Of a stretch of 64,000 nucleotides of DNA, positions 57,876 through 64,000 are shown one piece after another. The stretch spans positions 1-64,000 of the forward strand of contig NZ_JACJVP010000022.1 in the NCBI RefSeq assembly GCF_014212125.1, read 5' to 3'. Both the position numbers and the translations under genes were made by a program. Numbering within the stretch: the stretch's first letter is position 1; each line of letters starts with the position of its first letter. This stretch comes from Cohnella nanjingensis (lineage in GTDB: Bacteria > Bacillota > Bacilli > Paenibacillales > Paenibacillaceae). The notes under the pieces were generated by a model. That model was given only the letters and a program-made list of their open reading frames with translations, was not told where the DNA came from and ran no database searches.

Positions 57876-58290
57876 TCAGGATTGCTGTGCCGTTAACGTC
57901 CTGGCAGATCCGAGCCGATAAAGCATCGCCGCGAAAGCGATCGCGATAGCCACGCCCGCCGCCCCAAGCCAAGTCACGGAAGAGAGCGAGATCCGTTCGA
58001 CGGCAACCCCGCCGATCCCCGCGCCGGCGGCCATCGAGAGCTGCATGACGGACTGGTTGAGCCCGAGCAGGACCCCGGACGCCCCCGGCTCGAACGTCGT
58101 GAGATGATACTGCTGCGTCGGTCCGGACGACCAGGCGGAGAATGACCACAACAGCAGCACGCCCATCACGCCGACGAGCGTGTTCGTCACCAAAGACAGC
58201 GCGACGAGCATGAGGATATGCAGCGCCATTCCGCTGAACAAGGTGCGGTGGATGCCCCAGCGGTCGGTGCTGAAACCGCCCAGCCCTCCT
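57876..58290 (-). pseudogene. C-terminal remnant of an MFS transporter
   Basis: The frame reads IGGLGGFSTDRWGIHRTLFSGMALHILMLVALSL, then GPTQQYHLTTFEPGASGVLLGLNQSVMQLSMAAGAGIGG, the last five or so helices of an arabinose-efflux-like MFS permease, ending properly at 57876. Upstream it runs directly into the stop codon of the alditol oxidase gene, so the first seven helices are deleted. The junction overlaps the oxidase stop. Confidence 0.82.
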
Positions 58291-59554
58291 ATTCCCTCCC
58301 TATATATTCATCCAAGAAGGCGTTGCGGAACTTGCCCTGCGGATCGCAGCGCAGGAGCAGTTGCCTGAAGTCGGGCAGCTTCTCGTAGAGCGACTGCACC
58401 CGCTCCGGCGGCATGGTGAACAGCTTGGCCCAGTGCGGGCGGGCCTGGAAGGGCGCGAGTTGCTCCTCGATGGATGGCAGCGTCTGCCGTACCGCTTCCC
58501 CTTCCGGCTTCCACGTGAAGTGAATCCCCACCGCATCTTGCAGGTAGCAAGGGCTCATCCAAAGCTTGTCCGCCGAGATCGTGCGCACCTCGGAGATATG
58601 CAGGAGCGGCGCGATGCGCGCCCGCAGGCGGTCGATCGCGCGCAAGGCTTCATAGGCATGCCGCCGCGGCACGAAGTACTCGCTCTGCAGCTCGTCCCCG
58701 GCGCTGGGGGTAAAGTCCATGCGGAAGTGCGGCAGACGCTCGTACGAAGGGCCGGGAACGCCAAGCTGCTCGCTGCAAGGGGCCGCGTCGTGGCCCGGCA
58801 CCGGATGCCGCTTCGCGTTGGCCGGCGCCGCGCCATAATACGCGGACTCCGCCGGATCCGGCGCCCGGTCCCCGGCGCTCCGCTTCACCCATACCTGGTT
58901 GAACGCGTCGGAGCGCCAATCCGTGAACAGGCTGACGCTGTAAGCGCCGGAGAAAACATCGTCGAAGCTGTTCTGAAGTTGCGCTAGAGGCAGGCGATCG
59001 TACACCCGCTGACTCACCTCGAAGGCCGGGACGATCTCCAAAGTGACGCTCGTAACGACGCCCAATCCCCCGAGGCCCACGACTGCCCCGACGAAGCCGT
59101 CTTCCGGGCGTTCGCGGCTGAACGCGACCCGTTCCCCGTCCGCCCGGATGATCTCCAGCGCGCGAACCGCGGTCGCCAGATTGCCGTGGCGGTCGCCGGA
59201 GCCGTGCGTGGCCGTGGCGATCGCACCGGCGACGGTAATGTGGGGCAGCGACGCGAGGTTGTGCAGCGCGAAGCCATGGTCGTGAAGGTACCGGCCCAGC
59301 TCTCCGTACCGGATGCCGCCTTCGACCGTCACCGTCCGGTTCGCCGGGTCCAGCGCGATGACCCGGTTCAGCCGCTGCAGCGAAACCTGGGTCCCGGTCG
59401 TATCGGCGATGCCGTTGAACGAATGGCGCGTTCCGAGCACCTTGATCCGGCTGCTGCGCGCCACCATTTCTTGCGCTTGCTCCACGCTCTCGGGAACCAG
59501 GAGCTCCGCTGCGCTATACTTGTAGTTGCCTGCCCAGTTGCGATGATTCTCCAC
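58289..59554 (-). CDS. FAD-dependent alditol oxidase-like protein
   Basis: This 421-residue flavoprotein has an N-terminal NWAGNYKYSA, the covalent-flavin motif LGTRHSFN (the His binds FAD in the Streptomyces alditol oxidase), TVEGGIRYGELGRYLHDHG, ATATHGSGDRHGNLATAV and a C-terminal arabinono-lactone-oxidase-type domain ending LPDFRQLLLRCDPQGKFRN. Length and motifs match alditol/xylitol oxidases, which oxidise sugar alcohols with O2 to give aldoses and H2O2. It is followed by a truncated MFS gene that may have been its transporter. Confidence 0.88.
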   Translation of the reverse strand: MENHRNWAGNYKYSAAELLVPESVEQAQEMVARSSRIKVLGTRHSFNGIADTTGTQVSLQRLNRVIALDPANRTVTVEGGIRYGELGRYLHDHGFALHNLASLPHITVAGAIATATHGSGDRHGNLATAVRALEIIRADGERVAFSRERPEDGFVGAVVGLGGLGVVTSVTLEIVPAFEVSQRVYDRLPLAQLQNSFDDVFSGAYSVSLFTDWRSDAFNQVWVKRSAGDRAPDPAESAYYGAAPANAKRHPVPGHDAAPCSEQLGVPGPSYERLPHFRMDFTPSAGDELQSEYFVPRRHAYEALRAIDRLRARIAPLLHISEVRTISADKLWMSPCYLQDAVGIHFTWKPEGEAVRQTLPSIEEQLAPFQARPHWAKLFTMPPERVQSLYEKLPDFRQLLLRCDPQGKFRNAFLDEYIGRE

Positions 59555-59649
59555 TTGTTCGCTCCCCTTCCCGGACGAATCCGATGCATCTTGCTACTAC
59601 TTCGTTTTCGAGCCGGAAATCCCTGCTTTTCCCGCTTAACGCGCATAAC

Positions 59650-59688
59650 AAGAGCAGGCCGCCGGCAAGAACCCGGCAGCCTGCTCTT
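59650..59688. terminator. Terminator after the MgtC-like gene
   Basis: AAGAGCAGGC and GCCTGCTCTT with inner GCCGG/CCGGC pairing. On the minus strand it is followed by TTGTTATG, 17 bp after the mgtC-like stop. Confidence 0.78.
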
Positions 59689-59704
59689 ATTCGCCCTCCG
59701 TCCG

Positions 59705-60226
59705 CTACGGTTCCAGCGTCAGCTCTTCCCCGTTGTCCCCATACACGTTTTTGGAGCGGACGAACTTGCGTTTCTCCACGATGTTCCCGATCCTCGCCAT
59801 CAGCGTCGAGACGAGGACCGCGAAGAGCACCATCCCGTAGAAGCCGGCACCGATACCGATCCCTACCCCGCCGACGAACAGGATCATGGCCGCGGAGGTC
59901 AGCCCCTTGACCTGCAAGCCGTTCTTCAGGATGACGCCGGCGCCCAGGAAGCCGAGCCCCGATACGATCTGCGCGGCCAGGCGCATCGGGTCCATCATCG
60001 TCCGCAGATTGCCGGTGCTGTACTTCTCCACGCTGTAGATCGAAGTCAGCGTGATGAGCGTGCTGGCAACGCAGACGTACATATAGGTCTTCAACCCCGC
60101 CGGCTTGCTCTTCGATTCGCGATCCCAGCCGATCAGGAAGCCGAGCAGCGCGCTGAGCGACACGCGCGCGTACATCTCGTAATGCTCCAGCAGATGCATC
60201 TTGACGCTCAACAATAGAGTCACCAC
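59705..60226 (-). CDS. MgtC/SapB family membrane protein
   Basis: This 173-residue protein has four to five helices and MgtC signatures: RVSLSALLGFLIGWDRESKSKPAGLKTYMYVCVAS, MDPMRLAAQIVSGLGFLGAGVILKNG and VKGLTSAAMILFVGGVGIGIGAGFY. Family members modulate membrane potential or magnesium/phosphate-related processes rather than transport Mg directly. The start is GTG at 60226 behind GGAGG. It ends the glycerophosphodiesterase operon, 28 bp after the previous gene. Confidence 0.88.
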   Translation of the reverse strand: MVTLLLSVKMHLLEHYEMYARVSLSALLGFLIGWDRESKSKPAGLKTYMYVCVASTLITLTSIYSVEKYSTGNLRTMMDPMRLAAQIVSGLGFLGAGVILKNGLQVKGLTSAAMILFVGGVGIGIGAGFYGMVLFAVLVSTLMARIGNIVEKRKFVRSKNVYGDNGEELTLEP

Positions 60227-60254
60227 CTGTCACTCCTCCCGCGTATCGCGCGCT

Positions 60255-61013
60255 TCAGGCCGGATGGCGGGCGATCGCAAGCGCAGGCACGGGGTCGTTG
60301 CAGGTCATCGTCGTCACGCCGCAGGCCAGCGCGTAGCGGACCTGCGCCTCGTCGTCCGGGCAATAGCACCAGACGAGGTGCCCCCTCTCGCGGCACGCGT
60401 CCGCCGCATCCGGCGTCAGCTGCTTCATATTCAGCGCGATCGCCCACATCTTGGCGTAGGTCCCCTCCGGTCCGTCGACGAAGTTCCGCATAACTTCGCC
60501 CGGGAAGCCTTGCGTCTTGCGCCCGTACCGGTCGTGAATATGCGCCAGGACGTCCGCGTCGAAGCTGGTGAAGACGCAGCGCTCGAGATAGCCGTAGCTC
60601 TCGAGCAGCGCGACCGCCGCGTCGGCGACCTCGCGTCCGTCCGGCGCCGGCTTGATCTCCACGTTCAGCAGCAGCTCCGGATACGGCCGCAACAACTCGC
60701 ACAGCTCGGTCAGCGTCGGAATCCTCAGCCCGGCGAATGCGGGCCCGAACCACCCGCCCGCGTCCAGCTTCTTCAGCTCCGCCAGCGGCAGATCGCTCAC
60801 CCGGCCCGAGCCGTCCGTCGTCCGGTCGACGGTCTCGTCGTGAATAACGACGATCTCCCCGTCGCGCGAAGACCGCAAGTCGAACTCCAGCATCGGCACG
60901 CCGAGCTCCAACGCTTTGGCGAAAGCCAGCAGCGTATTCTCCGGATAAGCGGACTTGTAGCCGCGGTGTCCGGACACAAAGACGTTCCGTTCTGACTCCA
61001 GACGCTCTATCAT
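60255..61013 (-). CDS. Glycerophosphodiester phosphodiesterase
   Basis: This 252-residue enzyme has the GDPD motifs SGHRGYKSAYPENTLLAF (catalytic His and Asn-Thr), LEFDLRSSRDGEIVVIHDETVDRTTDGSG and LNVEIKPA. It lacks a signal peptide, so it works in the cytosol, hydrolysing glycerophosphodiesters to glycerol-3-phosphate. AGGAGA sets the ATG at 61013. Position after an ABC binding-protein and permease set (ugp-like) suggests it processes imported glycerophosphodiesters. Confidence 0.92.
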   Translation of the reverse strand: MIERLESERNVFVSGHRGYKSAYPENTLLAFAKALELGVPMLEFDLRSSRDGEIVVIHDETVDRTTDGSGRVSDLPLAELKKLDAGGWFGPAFAGLRIPTLTELCELLRPYPELLLNVEIKPAPDGREVADAAVALLESYGYLERCVFTSFDADVLAHIHDRYGRKTQGFPGEVMRNFVDGPEGTYAKMWAIALNMKQLTPDAADACRERGHLVWCYCPDDEAQVRYALACGVTTMTCNDPVPALAIARHPA

Positions 61014-61061
61014 CGTAGTTCCATCTCCTATCGTTCGCATGATCGTTGCCGCATCCGCGGA

Positions 61062-62393
61062 TTATTCGGCCAGAATCCGTTCCGTCTCTTTCTTGAACGT
61101 ACCGAGCGTCGACTGAATGTCCTTACTATCGTACATGATCGCTTCGATCGCGGAGAAGAATTCGTGCATGATCTCCGGCCATGCGACGTCCTTGTTCGTG
61201 TCGATGGCGTACTGCAGCTGATCGTAGGCGACTTTGCGGTTCGGCTCCTTCGCCCACAGATCTTGCATCTGCTGGGACTCCGCCATCTTCTTCGTGAACG
61301 GGAGGTAGCCGGAATCGAGGATGAACTGCAGCCCTCCGTCGGGATCCTCCATCAGATAGCGGAGGAACTCCCAAGCCGCGTCCTTATGCTTGGAGCCGGC
61401 CAGCATCGCGACGTTGGCGCCTCCGGTCGGGCTTGCGTACTTTTTGTCCTGCGGCAAGAACGCGGTCGTATAATCGAAGCCGACCGTACCGCTCAGGCTG
61501 CCGATCGTGCCGGTGGACTGGAACATCATCGCGACCTTGCCTTCCACGAACATCTGGTTGACGATATTGCCGGAATCCTGGGCCGGCGGGTAATACAGCG
61601 CGCCGGTCTTCTGCAGGTCCTTCAGATATTGGAACACCTTGTCGCCGATGCCGTTGTCGATGAAGCCGAGCGACGTATGCTCGTCGTTGAAGAACTTCCC
61701 GTCCGCTTGGGAGATGAGGGCGATCGGGTACCACGTATCGTAGGGCATCGTCAGCCCGTAGCGCGAATACTCGCCGTTCGTCTTCACGACCATCGCGTTG
61801 GCCGTCTGCTTCAATTCCTCCCACGTCTTCGGGACCGACAGGCCCTTCTCGCTCAGCAGCGTCTTGTTGACGTGAAGGATCGGCGTCGAGCGGTTGAACG
61901 GCAGCGACACCAGCTTGTCGTTGAAGACGGAGTGTCCCATCAGCCCGGCATTGAAGTCGTCGGCGCTCATCTTCGACTTCTCCAGATAAGGCGTCAGATC
62001 CTCCAGCACGTCGGAGTCCGCGAACAGCTCCACGTAAGCCCGCTCCAGCATGCTCACATCCGGGGCCGTGCCGGCCGATACGGCCTGCTGCAGTTTGGTA
62101 ACGGTTTCATCATAGCTGCCTTGAAAGGTGCCCACCACTTGAATATCGTCGTGGCTCGCGTTGAACCGCTTGATCAGCGCGTCCAGATACTCGCCGTTCT
62201 TGCCGCCTACCGAATGCCAGAACTGCACGGTGGTCTTCCCGCCGCCCGAGGCGGATCCGCTCGCTGTAGGCGCGCTCGATCCTTCCGCGTTCGCGTTGCC
62301 CGCGTTCGAACCGCCCCCGTTGCCGCTGCAGGCGGCCAACAGCCCGGCGAGCAGCGTCGCCGTCATCGCCAGACTTATCGTTCTCTTGACCAT
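61062..62393 (-). CDS. ABC transporter substrate-binding lipoprotein (UgpB-like)
   Basis: This 443-residue lipoprotein has lipobox LAAC and a Gly/Asn/Ser-rich linker. The mature domain has VQFWHSVGGKNGEYLDALIKRFNASHDDIQVVGTFQGSYDETVTKLQQA, GTAPDVSMLERAYVELF, FNRSTPILHVNKTLL and GGANVAMLAGSKHKDAAWEFLRYL, features of the sn-glycerol-3-phosphate binding protein UgpB. GGAGG precedes the ATG at 62393. It follows the two permease genes and precedes the GDPD gene. Confidence 0.88.
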   Translation of the reverse strand: MVKRTISLAMTATLLAGLLAACSGNGGGSNAGNANAEGSSAPTASGSASGGGKTTVQFWHSVGGKNGEYLDALIKRFNASHDDIQVVGTFQGSYDETVTKLQQAVSAGTAPDVSMLERAYVELFADSDVLEDLTPYLEKSKMSADDFNAGLMGHSVFNDKLVSLPFNRSTPILHVNKTLLSEKGLSVPKTWEELKQTANAMVVKTNGEYSRYGLTMPYDTWYPIALISQADGKFFNDEHTSLGFIDNGIGDKVFQYLKDLQKTGALYYPPAQDSGNIVNQMFVEGKVAMMFQSTGTIGSLSGTVGFDYTTAFLPQDKKYASPTGGANVAMLAGSKHKDAAWEFLRYLMEDPDGGLQFILDSGYLPFTKKMAESQQMQDLWAKEPNRKVAYDQLQYAIDTNKDVAWPEIMHEFFSAIEAIMYDSKDIQSTLGTFKKETERILAE

Positions 62394-62443
62394 TTCCAAA
62401 CCCCTCCGTCGTATTCGTAGTGGTAGAACGGTACGTCAATCGG

Positions 62444-63274
62444 TTACTTAATGCCCGAATACACGAACGCTTTGACGATCTGCTTCGAGCAGATCAGGTA
62501 CACCAACAGGATCGGGACGACCAGCACGACGTTGCCCGCCATGATGATATGCCAGTTGCTGATGCCCTCGGTCTCCCGGAGCATCGAGATGCCGATCGTC
62601 AGCGGCCGCACGGCGGACGAATCCGTCATGACGAGCGGCCAGAAGTAATCGTTCCAATGGCTGACGAAGCTGAACAGCGCCACCGTCGCCAGCGCCGGCA
62701 TGGACATCGGCGTCATGATCCGCGACATGATCGCAAGTTCGCTGGCATTGTCGAGCCGCGCGGCCTCGATGATCTCCTCGGGAATCTGCATGAAGTACTG
62801 CCGCAGCAGGAAGATCCCGAAGGCATTGGACATGAAGGGGACGATCTGCGGCAGCAGCGTCTTGATGACGCCCCAGTCCGCCATCATCAGGTAGACGGGA
62901 ATGAACGTCACCTGACCCGGAATCATGAAAGCCAGCAGCACCATGCCGAACAACAGGCTCTTGCCTCTGAAACGGTATTTGGCGAAAGCGTAAGCCGCCG
63001 GGATCATCACCGCGAGCTGCAAGACGATGACCGACGCCGTAATGACGAGGGAATTGCGCGCATAGACCGGGAACGGGCCGGCCTGCATCGCTTCGGCGAA
63101 GTTGCCCCACTGCGGCGACGCCGGGATCCAGGTGGGCGGGAATGCCATCGTCTCCCGGAAGGTCTGGAGCGAGGTCGAGATCATCCAGAGGAACGGAAAC
63201 ACAAAGACGAGCAATAGGGCTATCTTCAGCAGCGCGTTGATCGACGTTCGCAATCGTCCGAATTCAAGCTTCAA
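62444..63274 (-). CDS. ABC transporter permease (UgpE-like, CUT1)
   Basis: This 276-residue permease has six helices and an EAA loop IPEEIIEAARLDNASELAIMSRIMTPMSMPAL. SLQTFRETMAFPPTWIPASPQW is the usual periplasmic stretch after helix 1, and QIVKAFVYSGIKG-like (ending VYSGIK) closes it. It pairs with the partial permease gene upstream. An ATPase gene is not in the window. Confidence 0.9.
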   Translation of the reverse strand: MKLEFGRLRTSINALLKIALLLVFVFPFLWMISTSLQTFRETMAFPPTWIPASPQWGNFAEAMQAGPFPVYARNSLVITASVIVLQLAVMIPAAYAFAKYRFRGKSLLFGMVLLAFMIPGQVTFIPVYLMMADWGVIKTLLPQIVPFMSNAFGIFLLRQYFMQIPEEIIEAARLDNASELAIMSRIMTPMSMPALATVALFSFVSHWNDYFWPLVMTDSSAVRPLTIGISMLRETEGISNWHIIMAGNVVLVVPILLVYLICSKQIVKAFVYSGIK

Positions 63275-63308
63275 GGATCGGTCCCCCTTCTCAAGCTTGC
63301 CGTACGCT

Positions 63309-64000
63309 TCATTGGTAGTAGACCTTCTTTGACAGCAGCCGGAAGTACAGCAGCGTCAATAAGGCGATGATCGCCATCAGAACGACGCCCGTCGCGGAAG
63401 CGTATCCAATATTGGTCGTTCTAAAGCTGTAGATATAGTAGACTAGCGTATTCGTGGCATCGTTGGGTCCGCCGCCCGTCATGATCTTCACGGTGTCGAA
63501 CACTTTGAAGGAGCCGATCGTCATGATGATCAGCACGAAAAAGAGCTGAGGCGAGATCAACGGCAGCGTGATGCGGAAGAAGATGCGCGTCTTGCCTGCG
63601 TTGTCCAGCGCGGCCGCTTCGAAGAGCGGCGTCGGGATGCTGCGGATAGCCGCCACCATGATGAGCGCATAGTATCCGACGCCCTGCCATACCGACACGA
63701 GAATGACGGACAGCAGCGCCGTTCGCGAGCTCTGCAGCCACTGCGAAGCCGGCAGTCCCAGCGCCTTCAGCACGTAATTGAGGAAGCCCAGGCTCGGGTC
63801 CATCAACCACAGCCAGACGAGCGATACCGATACGATGGAGATGATGTGCGGGGTGAAGATCCCCGCCTGGAGGGCGGCGTTCAGCCGTCCCTTCTTGCCG
63901 ATCCAGACGGCGATGAGCAGCGAGATCGCCATGGTCAGGACGACGACGCCGACCGTGTACGCCGCCGTATTGCCCAGCGCCTTGTAGAAATCTCCTCGCG
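63309..64000 (-). CDS. ABC transporter permease (UgpA-like, CUT1), 5' end outside window
   Basis: The coding frame is open to the window edge: GDFYKALGNTAAYTVGVVVLT precedes the first internal Met at 63932, matching the region before helix 2 of such permeases, so the true start lies beyond 64000. The visible 230 residues include IFTPHIISIVSVSLVWLWLMDP, the EAA loop PTPLFEAAALDNAGKTRIFFRITLPLI and GGGPNDATNTLVYYIYSFRTTNIGYASATG. Together with 62444 it forms the membrane channel of the glycerol-phosphate-type importer. Confidence 0.9.
   Translation of the reverse strand, partial: RGDFYKALGNTAAYTVGVVVLTMAISLLIAVWIGKKGRLNAALQAGIFTPHIISIVSVSLVWLWLMDPSLGFLNYVLKALGLPASQWLQSSRTALLSVILVSVWQGVGYYALIMVAAIRSIPTPLFEAAALDNAGKTRIFFRITLPLISPQLFFVLIIMTIGSFKVFDTVKIMTGGGPNDATNTLVYYIYSFRTTNIGYASATGVVLMAIIALLTLLYFRLLSKKVYYQ

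Overview
The window is a high-GC, low-repeat-protein stretch of chromosome from an endospore-forming Bacillota, most likely Paenibacillaceae (Cohnella or Paenibacillus type). The evidence is a complete gerA-type germinant receptor operon, a possible gamma-SASP-like small protein, strong AGGAGG ribosome binding sites with frequent GTG/TTG starts, a T-box leader, a cre site, YesMN-type two-component systems beside CUT1 sugar ABC transporters, and many TetR/ArsR-controlled MFS pumps. The genus is inferred from gene content only. No rRNA, tRNA, prophage, IS element or CRISPR array was recognised.

Layout. 1-2.5 kb: a 51-bp repeat array at the edge, a 6-phosphogluconolactonase-like protein and a DUF3221 lipoprotein. 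2.5-4.9 kb: TetR-MFS cassette 1. 4.9-12.3 kb: phosphodiester glycosidase, ROK fructokinase, orphan FTP/PepSY protein, NhaD/ArsB-type permease, UvrD-like helicase, MFS. 12.6-14.2 kb: a decayed patch (DUF4358 lipoprotein, broken MBOAT gene, broken gerKA gene). 14.4-17.8 kb: DHA2 pump, repeat array, Nudix and HAD hydrolases. 18.0-24.2 kb: a CUT1 sugar transporter with its YesN/YesM pair. 25.0-30.2 kb: the germinant receptor operon, carrying two B subunits. 30.5-34.6 kb: nucleotidase, PPK2 and a barstar / PrsW-barnase pair. 34.8-40.8 kb: old yellow enzyme, ArsR, orphan ParB-like protein, an aminotransferase under a T-box, small genes. 41.0-48.3 kb: ArsR-MFS, VTT membrane protein, GNAT, SDR-TetR, and TetR-MFS cassette 2. 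48.6-56.8 kb: DeoR regulator, OmpR/HK pair with an S41 protease, SDR, Lrp, acyltransferase, a fused HK/response-regulator relic. 57.1-64 kb: TetR, MFS relic, alditol oxidase, MgtC/SapB protein, and a glycerol-phosphate-type ABC operon with a glycerophosphodiester phosphodiesterase that runs off the right edge.

Most notable: (1) a membrane protein combining PrsW-like protease motifs with a C-terminal barnase domain, followed by a barstar gene (32.2-34.6 kb), which looks like a membrane-anchored toxin-immunity pair; (2) at least six intergenic repeat arrays with the same 51-52 bp period, sharing linker motifs but each with its own palindromic core; (3) two paralogous TetR-MFS cassettes of identical architecture (promoter, operator, tetR, terminator built into the tetR stop codon, second operator, pump) whose operators have diverged completely. 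All family assignments come from reading motifs by eye; no database search was run.
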